DNA of 43,987 bases, from the NCBI GenBank assembly GCA_015062805.1, contig SUTQ01000015.1:12084-56070 (forward strand). Direction: 5' to 3'. The DNA comes from Methanosphaera stadtmanae. GTDB taxonomy: Archaea > Methanobacteriota > Methanobacteria > Methanobacteriales > Methanobacteriaceae. The first letter of the stretch is position 1; each line of letters opens with the position of its first letter. The notes below the pieces were generated by a model. It was not told where the DNA came from. It searched no databases and worked only from the letters and a program-made list of their open reading frames with translations. Made by a program: the position numbers and the translations under genes. Of this stretch, positions 35,573-43,987 are shown piece after piece.

Positions 35573-37261
35573 TTACCCTTTAACCTTATCATATACGTAT
35601 TCGATATTGTTTAAATCCAGTACTTCACTGACTTTAACGTTCTCTGATGAAAATGTTTTTTCAATGTCAGCCATGACTTCCCTTTTTCCTTCATCCTTCA
35701 TGTTGACAACTATTCTGTCATCATAATCAATGAGCAATGCCTCTATGGACACGTTATCATCATTTGATTCAAAAATGAAGTTAATTATCTGATTCAACGT
35801 TTCACAATATGTCTCATCAGCATTCAGACTTTTCAAATGATTGAACATTTCAGTTTTCACATCATCATTTTTAGATTTAATCACATAGTTTCTGGATTTT
35901 TCAATTAACCCTTTTTTAATGAAAAAGAGTCCTGAATACTCCGTCTGTTTTCTTTGAACCAGCTTCACATAAACTGCAACAACCACAACAGATAAGGTAA
36001 ATCCCAACAGGAATGATATCCAAACACTATTGATACCGATAAACGGATATAATGCGAATGTAAACATTAGCGGTCCTGCCAGCTCCGAAATGAGTGTAAT
36101 GATTCCCGATTCGACAGCCCTTTCAATTCCTTCATAATAGAATATCAGTGTAGTTGAAAATGCCATAGGAATAAATGACAATGAATACAATCTCAGAGCG
36201 TTTTCCACTACCGCACCATTAGGAACGTTGGCAAGGTTATAAAACATCAATAATCCATCCGGATAAACCAATAAGAATATGGTGAATATTACCGAACTGA
36301 TCAGGGACAATATTAGTGATTTTCTTACAATATACTGTATATTATAAAAATCATTTTGAGCATAAAATATTGGTATAATAGACGATAACGTTTCAGAAAA
36401 TCCTACCAGGAAGATACTTATAACCAGTAATGCGTTCATGCATACATTAAATATGTCCAGACCGAACTCACCCATAACTGCACTAAGGATTAAGTTAAGA
36501 ACATAAATCAGTATTATGTTGAAAACACCCATACTTGCACTTGGAAATCCTATCTTTATTATTTCAATTGCAGATTTGATTCCAGATTTGAGTTTAACAC
36601 TGGACCATACAAATTTGAAAGTCCTTTTCGGATCGAAAATATATTTGAAAGAACCGATTAATCCAACTATATATCCTATAAGCATTGCAAGTGATGCTCC
36701 TTCAATTCCCATGTGGAAAACACCAAGGAACAGATAATCCAGGATTATATTGATGATGTTTATAAGAACAATTAATCCTGAAGCGAAATTTGGCTGTCCA
36801 TCCACACGGATAAACTGAGTTAACACTCCCAATATGGTCACTATAGGGAAACATATGAATAAATATGTTCCATATGCCTTTACATATGCAACTGAACCTG
36901 CTGTCGGATGCAATATGGTAATCTGTAAATCTTCAAATATAAAACATGCCAGTAAAATCAAAATAGACAGAACTATGGTTGTAATCATTGATACCGTGAA
37001 ATAATAATTGCTTCCGTCCTCATCAAATTCCGCCTTCTTGTTCAATGACAATATCTGACCGCCCAATCCGAAGAGCCATTCAAATATTGTAACAAGGAAT
37101 ATCAATGGGGATAAGGTCTGCAGTGCAGCCTGCCCATTATATCCTATGAATGTTGCAATAAAACTTGAATCAACAATTGAAGTAATATTTAAAGCCATTG
37201 CTATAAGTAATGATGGCAACAGCAACTCTTTATATTTATGAAAAATTATATTGTTAGACAT
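35573..37261 (-). CDS. MATE-family exporter with extra C-terminal domain
   Basis: The 562-aa product has about twelve membrane helices in two bundles (to about residue 435), as in multi-antimicrobial extrusion (MATE) transporters that export compounds in exchange for Na+ or H+. The last 120 residues are soluble and not part of the usual MATE fold. The segment IINFIFESNDDNVSIEALLI, then DDRIVVNMKDEGKRE, weakly resembles the N-box and D-x-G region of anti-sigma-factor kinases. A strong GGGGGGTG precedes the ATG. It follows the NRPS relic by 11 nt, so it was probably the exporter of that peptide. Confidence 0.82.
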   Translation of the reverse strand: MSNNIIFHKYKELLLPSLLIAMALNITSIVDSSFIATFIGYNGQAALQTLSPLIFLVTIFEWLFGLGGQILSLNKKAEFDEDGSNYYFTVSMITTIVLSILILLACFIFEDLQITILHPTAGSVAYVKAYGTYLFICFPIVTILGVLTQFIRVDGQPNFASGLIVLINIINIILDYLFLGVFHMGIEGASLAMLIGYIVGLIGSFKYIFDPKRTFKFVWSSVKLKSGIKSAIEIIKIGFPSASMGVFNIILIYVLNLILSAVMGEFGLDIFNVCMNALLVISIFLVGFSETLSSIIPIFYAQNDFYNIQYIVRKSLILSLISSVIFTIFLLVYPDGLLMFYNLANVPNGAVVENALRLYSLSFIPMAFSTTLIFYYEGIERAVESGIITLISELAGPLMFTFALYPFIGINSVWISFLLGFTLSVVVVAVYVKLVQRKQTEYSGLFFIKKGLIEKSRNYVIKSKNDDVKTEMFNHLKSLNADETYCETLNQIINFIFESNDDNVSIEALLIDYDDRIVVNMKDEGKREVMADIEKTFSSENVKVSEVLDLNNIEYVYDKVKG

Positions 37262-37272
37262 GATACACCCCC

Positions 37273-38595
37273 CTATTCAAAGTAATTTAATTCGTTCAAG
37301 TAATCTATTAACCGTTTTAGATATTTTTCATCAGGCTCAGGCCAGTCAAATCCTAATGAATTAAGAATTTCAGTAGTCTGATCCAATTTAATATTTTCCT
37401 CGAAGTCATCCTCTTCATCAAGCTCATCGGCTGTAATATCTGCAGTGATTATACCCCGAATATTTTCGTTCATGTTCTGTTCATAAATTTCTCTGAATTT
37501 AGAACAGTCAACTTCCTCAATTCCATTGCCGTAGGTGTTCAACACGTCAACTATGTTTCTAAGAGGAATGTATTTGTTGTTCATACAGTGGAATACCCTT
37601 GATTTTTCAGGAGTCTTTGACAGTTCAAGAATTCCTTTTGCAACACAGTCTATCTGACTCATGTCCGTCTGTGAATCGGCCATGACGGTGTTGATGGCTT
37701 TCAGCTTATTAATGGCCTTCAGGTTGTTCAGGAATGCGTTCGTGTCATAGTTTTTCTGGAACACTCCGTCAGAGTATCTGCCCATCAAGTTTCCAAGCCT
37801 CATGATTTTTACTGAAAGACCTTTGGTTGCTGCTTCCAGTACCATTCTTTCAGCCAGAAACTTACTGCAAATGTATTTGTTTTCCATTGACTGTTCATAG
37901 TATAATGTACGTTCATCATATTAAGGATTTGGATATTTTTCCTCATTCAGTGAGTATGATGAAAGAACACTTATCGTGGATGTCTGTATATACCTGATAT
38001 TATTTCTTGTCTGTGCAAACTTGAGACCGTTAATTACTCCGTCGACATTTACCTTGAATATGTAGTCATCTGCAGTGTAATGTTTTACAATAGCTGCAGA
38101 ATTTATTATTGTATCAATAGGTTCTGCTTCAAGTTTCTTGAAGTCATCAATTTCCGTAACGTCACCTTCACTTAGAATGATACGTGACCCTATCAGTCCT
38201 GTCAGGTCTTCATCGAAGTAATAGTTCATTAAATCTATTAAACGTTCTTCACAGGAATCATAATCACCTTTCCTGAGCATACAATAGATTTTTCCTTCTT
38301 CATTCCTGATGAATTCATAGAGTATGTGAATTCCTAAAAATCCTGTAACTCCCGTCAAAAGAACGTTACCCAGTTCAAGTCTTTCACCTTCACGGAAGTT
38401 TTCCACTGTATTTTCTTCCAGAAGCTTATTGATTTGGCTATAGTCATAGTTTTTGACTACATCTTCTTCTATATCAATTTCGACTTCAGAATCGTCTTCA
38501 CCTGACAATACTTTTGCCAGTGCTCTAGGAGTTTTCTTCATGAAAATGTCATCATATCTTTTAAAATGAATTTCATGAAATAAATTAATAAAATT
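37273..38595 (-). pseudogene. Terminal reductase end of a nonribosomal peptide synthetase, relic
   Basis: The frame shows the last part of a peptidyl carrier domain (IFMKKTPRALAKVLSGE, partly upstream of the ATG at 38541). A thioester-reductase domain follows, with the NADP loop LLTGVTGFLG near residue 64 and a C-terminal half containing YICSKFLAERMVLEA (Tyr and Lys of the short-chain reductase type) and MRLGNLMGRYSDG. A TAA at 37921-37923 interrupts it; the same frame continues YDERTLYYEQSMENKY. All condensation and adenylation domains are missing, and the open frame ends at about 38595. Such reductases release the peptide as an aldehyde or alcohol. Confidence 0.78.
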
Positions 38596-38646
38596 TTAAA
38601 TATTAAATCAGACTAACTAAGAATATAGGAAAGGATATGTGATAAT

Positions 38647-38943
38647 ATGGATTTAACAAAACAATACAATGAAAAAGAATTAACAATTACCGTTAAAGGT
38701 AAAATCGATACAATTAATGCACCTGATTTTGAAAACGAAATAATGGACGAAATGGGTAAATTCGATTCATTAATTCTCAATCTTAATGATTTAGAATACA
38801 TTTCAAGTTCAGGTTTAAGGGTTTTAATTGCCGTTGAAAAGAAATTAAGTCCTGAAAACATTCCCGTTACAATTAAAGTCAATGAAATTATTAAAGAGAT
38901 TATTGTAATATCCGGTCTTGACAAGGTCTTGAATATCGAATAA
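38647..38943 (+). CDS. STAS-domain anti-sigma-factor antagonist-like protein
   Basis: The 98-aa product is a single STAS domain: an N-terminal strand pair with KGKIDTINAPDFENEI, then LILNLNDLEYISSSGLRVLI. Ser54, two before Gly56, corresponds to the phosphorylated Ser of SpoIIAA. Archaea lack bacterial sigma factors, so it must act in another phospho-switch. From memory, Methanobrevibacter ruminantium NRPS loci also carry a MatE exporter and anti-sigma antagonist genes, which fits the neighbours here. GTGAT precedes the ATG. It is transcribed divergently from the NRPS relic. Confidence 0.85.
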   Translation: MDLTKQYNEKELTITVKGKIDTINAPDFENEIMDEMGKFDSLILNLNDLEYISSSGLRVLIAVEKKLSPENIPVTIKVNEIIKEIIVISGLDKVLNIE

Positions 38944-39210
38944 AATTAAAGGGAAATTTCTTCCTATTCAAGATTCTCCGACAAATTTTTATTTATTCTA
39001 TTTTTCTTATTTTTAATTATAAAGTTCAGATATTGATTATAAAACAATATTAAATGATTTAAAAACATAATAAAACAATAACTTGAAAGAAAAATAATTG
39101 TTTAAAAAAAATTGCACATAATCATAACTGAAAAAAATGTTTTTTGTCAGCCACTCATATTTAAAAAAAAAATAGTTATGGGTGATGATATCTAATTTTG
39201 AATATAATCT
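38944..39210. other. Convergent gap, no gene seen
   Basis: This is AT-rich DNA between convergent genes. T-runs after the STAS gene may act as terminator. Confidence 0.3.
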
Positions 39211-39573
39211 CTAATAGCCGTTTGCTTCACGTTCCATTTCCTCGGCCATTCTTTTAATATCAGCTTTGCTTGTACCCTTTTCTACCTGTCCATCATAGAC
39301 AGTTCTATCGTTCTTGTCAAAGTATTCGTTTAATTCCTCATCATAGTATATTCCATCATCATCCGATTTACTTTTACTTGTTGACTTTTTTGTAGTTGTC
39401 TTTGCTGTTGTCTGATTTACTTCATCCGTTGTATTGTTTGTTTCATTTAGAGTTAAGTTCACTTCATCTGTTGTATTATTTGAATTGAAATTTATTGGAA
39501 ATGCTGTTAAAGCTAGTATTGCAACCAGAACCACTCCAAAAATACATAGAATTAAAATATTTCTTTGTTCCAA
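39211..39573 (-). CDS. Small membrane-anchored extracellular protein
   Basis: The product (about 120 aa from a TTG at 39573) has one hydrophobic helix (ILILCIFGVVLVAILALTAF) near its start. An Asn/Thr-rich linker with sequons follows, then a Lys/Ser stretch, then a charged C-terminal part, YYDEELNEYFDKNDRTVYDG. The sequence AGGAGTGGAT just before the TTG decides this start; the upstream in-frame ATG at 39636 has no such signal. It resembles short secreted repeat-tail proteins, but no domain is recognised. Confidence 0.6.
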   Translation of the reverse strand: MEQRNILILCIFGVVLVAILALTAFPINFNSNNTTDEVNLTLNETNNTTDEVNQTTAKTTTKKSTSKSKSDDDGIYYDEELNEYFDKNDRTVYDGQVEKGTSKADIKRMAEEMEREANGY

Positions 39574-39595
39574 ATTATCCACTCCTAAATAATAA

Positions 39596-39724
39596 TTATT
39601 TATAATCAAGGTTTTCATAAATGTTTTGTAGTGCATCCGTTAATGTTTCTGTTTTGACTGTGTATTAATCTTTTTCATTTGAGTAACTAATGGTTTTATG
39701 AAATTCATCAACATATAACAAATA
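39596..39724 (-). pseudogene. Possible coding remnant
   Basis: A 43-codon minus-strand frame with one internal TAA (39665-39667) reads YVDEFHKTISYSNEKD before and YTVKTETLTDALQNIYENLD after the stop, which looks protein-like. It has no start signal and is bounded by stops. It may be the tail of a deleted gene or chance. Confidence 0.25.
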
Positions 39725-40263
39725 TCAATGGTTTTTTTATCCATTGAGATTATTGATTTTTTAGTGTTACAGTATTTTTTTTATTTTAATAAAATTTAGG
39801 TTTATATATTGAAATAATTAATTATTATATTGAAAATCCAATATAATAAAGTAATTAAATAGGAAGAAGAAGAGGGGAGGATAAATAATAATTAATTCAC
39901 ATTAATTGTTACTATTTTTGCATTGTTAGTGATTCTCCATTATTTCTTGTAAATTATACTATATCTTTTTTTATCATAATATTTTGTCTCAAGGTATATC
40001 ATTTACTGTGATTATGGTGTTTTTATGTTGAAGAATACATCAAAACAGTAATAGTGATTAAAAAAGTTTACTCAAAAACATATAAATTAAAAGAGGATTA
40101 ATGTTAAATAATACAATCATTTTCCAACATACTGGTTTTTATATTATATTCATTATTAATCATTATAATTAAAATGAATAATACACATTATATATAATAC
40201 TCTTTTTAAGTGATGGAAAAAATTAAGATGAGCTTAATCAATATAAAAGAAAATTATTATTGA
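39725..40263. other. Intergenic gap, no gene seen
   Basis: AT-rich DNA. A short G-rich stretch, GAGGGGAGGATAAATA near 39882, looks like a ribosome binding site but is not followed by an open frame. Nothing else is supported. Confidence 0.3.
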
Positions 40264-40284
40264 GGGGAGGTTGACAACATCCCC
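40264..40284 (-). terminator. GC-rich palindrome after the large adhesin gene
   Basis: GGGGA (40264-40268) pairs with TCCCC (40280-40284), and inside it GTT pairs with AAC, leaving one mismatch and a small loop. It is the most GC-rich short stretch in the area and lies about 40 nt past the adhesin stop. On the minus strand it is followed by an A/T stretch with T-runs, so a terminator or mRNA 3'-end stabiliser is plausible. Confidence 0.4.
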
Positions 40285-40325
40285 CCCATGATAACTAAAA
40301 AGAGAGTTAATTTTTATATAATTCT

Positions 40326-43175
40326 TTAATTTGTTGCTTCGAAACTTTTTGTTACTTTGTCTCCGAGGTAGTTGGTGTTTCCTTTGTATGTTACCGTTAC
40401 GTTTTGTATTCCTGCTTTTGTTGGTGTGTATGTACATGTGAAAATTCCTTTGCTGTCAGTGAAGATATGTTGTTCTTCTCCATTTACTTTGACATATATG
40501 TTACAGTTTTTATAGGCAGTTCCTATGTCATCTGTTAGTTTACCTGTTATTGTTGCCGGGCTACCTACAGGTATATTTAGAATTTCATCTACTATGAGTT
40601 TTGTTGCATGTTGTGTTATTGAAAGTGTTTTTGTTACGGTTAATTGAGTGTCTGTGGTTTTGTCGTTGTATGTTGCTGTTACTGTGAAGTTTCCTATTAG
40701 CATTGCCCGTGCTTTGTATGTGTATCTACCATTTTTGTCTGTTATTAGTGTGATTGTTTCGCCGTTGATCGTTAATTGTACTTCTTCACCAACGAGGATA
40801 TTTCCTTCGTAATCTGTTACTTTTCCTTGTATTGTGTAATTGTCTCGGTATGTTGCTGGTCTTACTGTGAACATTACTAGTTTTGTAGCTGTTGTAGTGA
40901 ATGTTGCTGTTGCATTTGTTCCAAGATACTTAGTATTTCCTTTATATATTACTTTTACTTCTTGTTCACCTATGGTGTTGGTTGTGAATGTGGCTTTAAA
41001 CTTAGCATTAGTATCTGTTAAGACATGCTGTTGTTCTCCATTCAGGTATATGTAAAGATTTACCTTGCGTAATAGAGTACCATCAATACTGCTAATCATA
41101 CCGGTGATTGTAACGTTGTCATTGCATGTTACACTTGCAATGTTGTTTATTGTGATTTTTGATTCTTTTTTGTTTACTGTGAATGTCTGTGATGTTTGAG
41201 ATGCATTATACTTATCAGTTCCGGCAAATCGTGCAGTAACACTTTGTTCACCCAAAGATCTAATAAGCATAGTGTAATTGAATAATCCATCATTTACTGT
41301 AATTACATTAAATTCTACATCACCAATCGTTAAAGTAATATTACAATTAGATAATCCCATATTGTCTTCATCAAACAATCTTCCACTAAAAGTAACATTA
41401 GAATTATATTTAGCGGTAATCGAATCAAAAGTTATGCCAGTATTAAGTTGTTTAATGTCTAATGTGAATTCCGTTGAACTAGGATTTATATAATCATTAA
41501 AATAGGTAACATTAATAATATAGGAAGAATCCAGTTTATTATAAATATTTTTGAGTGACTCAACTATGGATACAACAGATAAATCATATCCATCTTCAAC
41601 ATCACCCTCACTAAATAATAGAATATATTCATCCTGATCTTTAACTGTTACATTTATCATACCTTTATTTCCTGTGGTGTCTGTAATAATTAATGGTATT
41701 TTACTCTCCTTTCCTTCAAAATATTCATATGAGTCTTCAGAGGTAGTTATTCCAGAATCCACAGCAGTAACCGTAAACATTACATCGTTTGATTTATGGC
41801 CACAACTTGTATAGTAAACTACGTAACTTCCGGATTTTAAGTTAGATAATGTATAATCTTCATATTTAACAGTAACATTCTTAACATCATTGATATAAAG
41901 TGTAATATCATTAAGTTTATTAGGTAACTCATTATTACCATAATTATCCGGATGCACAAGATTAATAGTATAACTCAATATTATATTATCAAGGGTTGTG
42001 AAAGAACTTTGATCATTCTTTACATACAAGTTAACTTCACTAAGATTAATATCAGTAGATTCATAGACATTATCTTTAATTACATTTTCCTGAGGATTAA
42101 TTAAATCAATAGTTTCCTTATTATCCGCTCTGTTTTCAATAAAATTACTCATTGTGATATTAACATTACCTTTAGAATATATAGCTGCACCATTATTTGC
42201 ATTATTCTTTTTGAAAGTTGAACCGGATATATCAACAATGCTTTTTTCAGAACAACTTATAACTCCACCATCCTCTGTTGCGTTGTTGTATTGTAGTATG
42301 GAATTTTTGATAGATATATTTCCACGGCTATTGAATATTGCTCCCCCCTGTGTTGCATTGTTGTATTGTAGTGTGGAGTCTTTGATAGATATATTTCCAC
42401 GGTAATTGTATATTGCTCCTGCAGTTGGTGCGATATTGTATTCAAATGAGGTATAATCGTTGATATATATTGTTCCAGAGTTATATATTGCTCCCCCATG
42501 ACTATTTGCAGTATTGTATTGTAGTGTGGAGTCTTTTATATATATTGTTCCAGATTTATCGTTGTATATTGCTCCTCCCCTATCTGCGTTGTTGTTTGTG
42601 AGTATAGTGTTGATTATGGTCAGGTTTCCACCATTACTTATTGCACCACCAAGTACATTTGAGGCATTTGTTATGATGATATTTTTTAGGATTACTTTGG
42701 TCTCAGTACTGAATTTAAAGATATGTTTTTGGTTTCCGTTGATTGTTTGTCCATTTCCATCTATTGTTAGGCGCATTTTTTTATTTTCCCATAAAATGAA
42801 TTCATCTACAGTATATGTTCCAGGGTTTAGTGTTATTGTAGTGTCTCGTGATGCATCACTTAGTTCATTGATTCTGTTTTTTAGTGTAGACCAGTTTTGT
42901 ATTTCTGTTTCTGTTTTTGTGTAGATTTTATTGGTGTTTTTTTGTATGTTTTTTGTTGTTGCTTCTTCCTGTTTTCTATTTGTTTCAATTTCATCAATAT
43001 TATCATTATTTTTTTGTATTGTATCTATTTGTGATACTTGTGTTGTATCCTGTAGTGCTGTCTGTGTGTCTTCAGTTGTACTGGTTGAAAAATCAGTTGA
43101 GTCATTAGCACTTACGACTCCTATTATGAGCATCAACAGTGCAGTAAACAGCATTACCTTTTTTATCTTTTTCAT
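40326..43175 (-). CDS. Large adhesin-like protein: beta-helix plus Ig-like repeats
   Basis: The 949-aa product has a signal peptide (MKKIKKVMLFTALL..., VSAND cleavage site). Residues about 90-370 form a right-handed beta-helix of the Pmp/pectate-lyase kind, with repeated GGAIYN, SGTIYI and LQYNNAT units. Then come divergent beta domains, and from about 560 at least four Ig-like repeats with VTYKGNTxYLG and TDSKGxFT patterns. N-glycosylation sequons are frequent. There is no C-terminal helix. The ATG at 43175 follows GTGATTAAA; an in-frame GTG at 43184 lies within that signal. It is probably cell-surface adhesion. Confidence 0.88.
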   Translation of the reverse strand: MKKIKKVMLFTALLMLIIGVVSANDSTDFSTSTTEDTQTALQDTTQVSQIDTIQKNNDNIDEIETNRKQEEATTKNIQKNTNKIYTKTETEIQNWSTLKNRINELSDASRDTTITLNPGTYTVDEFILWENKKMRLTIDGNGQTINGNQKHIFKFSTETKVILKNIIITNASNVLGGAISNGGNLTIINTILTNNNADRGGAIYNDKSGTIYIKDSTLQYNTANSHGGAIYNSGTIYINDYTSFEYNIAPTAGAIYNYRGNISIKDSTLQYNNATQGGAIFNSRGNISIKNSILQYNNATEDGGVISCSEKSIVDISGSTFKKNNANNGAAIYSKGNVNITMSNFIENRADNKETIDLINPQENVIKDNVYESTDINLSEVNLYVKNDQSSFTTLDNIILSYTINLVHPDNYGNNELPNKLNDITLYINDVKNVTVKYEDYTLSNLKSGSYVVYYTSCGHKSNDVMFTVTAVDSGITTSEDSYEYFEGKESKIPLIITDTTGNKGMINVTVKDQDEYILLFSEGDVEDGYDLSVVSIVESLKNIYNKLDSSYIINVTYFNDYINPSSTEFTLDIKQLNTGITFDSITAKYNSNVTFSGRLFDEDNMGLSNCNITLTIGDVEFNVITVNDGLFNYTMLIRSLGEQSVTARFAGTDKYNASQTSQTFTVNKKESKITINNIASVTCNDNVTITGMISSIDGTLLRKVNLYIYLNGEQQHVLTDTNAKFKATFTTNTIGEQEVKVIYKGNTKYLGTNATATFTTTATKLVMFTVRPATYRDNYTIQGKVTDYEGNILVGEEVQLTINGETITLITDKNGRYTYKARAMLIGNFTVTATYNDKTTDTQLTVTKTLSITQHATKLIVDEILNIPVGSPATITGKLTDDIGTAYKNCNIYVKVNGEEQHIFTDSKGIFTCTYTPTKAGIQNVTVTYKGNTNYLGDKVTKSFEATN
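42277..42426 (-). repeat. 75-bp tandem repeat inside the beta-helix
   Basis: Two near-identical 75-bp units (42277-42351 and 42352-42426) encode 25-aa beta-helix turns, RGNISIKxSxLQYNNATxxG. More diverged units continue towards 42600. High DNA identity suggests recent duplication or ongoing homogenisation. Confidence 0.6.
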
Positions 43176-43786
43176 TTTAATCACATAGCATCTCCTATTT
43201 TTAAATATATATTATTATATATGATGGAATAAATATTAAAGATTATTACTAAATTATATGAAAAAAGAAGTTTAATAAAAGATTAAAAATTATTTAAAGG
43301 AGTTTAATTAAACAGAATCCAAAAAATAGGAGGATTGGTGTAAAATAATTAAATTATAAATATTATTATAATTATTTACCAATATTCATGATTAATCATT
43401 ACAATTAATGAAGTATTATATTTTTTTTTATTAATTTCTTCAGGATAAACTTTTTTTTGTTATGAAGTATGAACTTTCATTATAAAAAAATACTACAATA
43501 GAAATGATTCAGAATATTTTTTTGCAATAATCCAATAAATAATTGGGGAATCTAATTAAAATATTTGTATGTAATCATACTTTTTGTATTACTGCATTCA
43601 AAACAAAATCTTGAATTAAAAATACCCGAAATAGAAATTAAGTAACAAAAAGGATATGAAATTTAATGCAACTAGGAAAAAAGGAAAAATTTAATCCAAT
43701 GGAAATTACTATTCTTAATTATTCCTTATAAAAAATAAAATAATTGTGGGAGGTTAAGTTAGAAAAAATAATATTGAATACATATG
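43176..43786. other. Intergenic gap between two adhesin genes
   Basis: About 610 nt of non-coding DNA. TATATA-rich sequence at 43203-43225 on the minus strand is the probable promoter of the large adhesin. Near the right end, GGGAGGTT (43748-43755) recalls GGGGAGGTT at 40264, also just past an adhesin stop. No gene or RNA is recognised. Confidence 0.35.
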
Positions 43787-43987
43787 TTATTCTGTAATTT
43801 TTAGTACTGTGTTTAATGTTCCTTTTTTGTATATACTGTTTTCACCGCTGATAATCATCAGTTCGTAGGTTCCCGGTCTAAGTGTTGTCATGAAGGATAC
43901 ATCTATTAAACCGTTTGTGCTTGTGATGTTGTTTAGTATTGTTTTCTGGTTTATTTTTATTGCTAGTTTGGTGTTGGTTATGAGTAG
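43787..43987 (-). CDS. C-terminal end of another adhesin-like protein (partial)
   Basis: The minus strand is open from the window edge to a TAA at 43787-43789, giving 66 residues. The end reads TLRPGTYELMIISGENSIY and then LNTVLKITE. This beta-sandwich pattern (R-P-G-T-Y, then a final K-I-T-E strand) is typical of Ig-like domains in methanogen adhesin-like proteins. The start lies outside the window. It would be the second adhesin in tandem with the 40.3-43.2 kb gene. Confidence 0.75.
   Translation of the reverse strand, partial: LLITNTKLAIKINQKTILNNITSTNGLIDVSFMTTLRPGTYELMIISGENSIYKKGTLNTVLKITE

Noticed and set aside
10522-37923. Reassignment of TAA to a sense codon
   Set aside because: Many intact genes here, for example cas5, cas7 and the STAS gene, end in TAA at their expected lengths, so simple nonsense mutation is the better explanation.
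42154-43188. Plus-strand open frames inside the large adhesin gene
   Set aside because: They are antisense to a strongly patterned adhesin frame and lack ribosome binding sites and protein-like composition.
1-43987. tRNA or rRNA genes
   Set aside because: No GC-rich cloverleaf-sized or rRNA-like stretch was seen on reading both strands by eye; a tRNA scan was not possible.

Overview
The window is AT-rich archaeal DNA, most likely from a gut or rumen methanogen of the genus Methanosphaera (order Methanobacteriales). The support is start sites preceded by GGTGAT/GTGAT Shine-Dalgarno motifs, archaeal TATA boxes, large secreted adhesin-like proteins built from Ig-like repeats, and a CRISPR repeat of the kind found in Methanobacteriales. 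The genus is inference; no rRNA or methanogenesis gene is present.

Left part (1-8.1 kb): a complete subtype I-B (Cst/Tneap-type) CRISPR-Cas operon on the minus strand in the order cas6-cas8-cas7-cas5-cas3-cas4-cas1-cas2. It is followed by a leader and one visible repeat at the window edge, so the array continues outside the window. Just upstream of the cas promoter is a degenerate two-repeat mini-CRISPR with its own TATA box and U-tract. The guide it would make matches the cas promoter at 17 of 18 positions, with the only mismatch at guide position 6 and CCA in the PAM position. This looks like a CreR-type RNA by which Cascade would repress its own operon, and it is the main find of the window.

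Defence-like region (8.4-18.2 kb): a 334-aa protein of unknown function, a DEAH helicase-HNH gene broken by an in-frame TAA, a DUF262/DUF1524 (GmrSD-like) gene broken by a one-base deletion, an intact UvrD helicase-nuclease with a four-cysteine Fe-S signature, and two decayed small genes. A diverged non-coding repeat occurs on both sides of the helicase-nuclease.

Middle (18.2-26.2 kb): a secreted adhesin-like protein with seven Ig-like repeats, a three-gene group (zinc-finger protein, TPR protein, small basic protein) with visibly higher GC, a DUF4405-like membrane protein, the first of two copies of a candidate structured RNA, a 48-aa membrane protein, and a phosphopantetheinyl transferase relic.

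Fumarate/succinate operon (26.3-29.8 kb): a CDP-alcohol phosphatidyltransferase, a five-helix histidine-rich membrane anchor, a flavoprotein whose FAD-linking histidine is replaced by glutamine, and an iron-sulfur subunit. Together they look like a membrane-bound fumarate reductase rather than the soluble thiol:fumarate reductase usual in this order.

Right part (29.8-44 kb): secreted and lipoprotein-type surface proteins, the second copy of the candidate RNA, several small unknown genes, a MATE exporter with an extra C-terminal domain, a relic of the terminal reductase end of a nonribosomal peptide synthetase (NRPS), and a divergent STAS anti-sigma-antagonist gene. It ends with a large adhesin-like protein (beta-helix plus Ig-like repeats) and the C-terminal end of another. 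The NRPS and phosphopantetheinyl transferase relics together suggest a lost peptide-synthesis pathway whose exporter survives.
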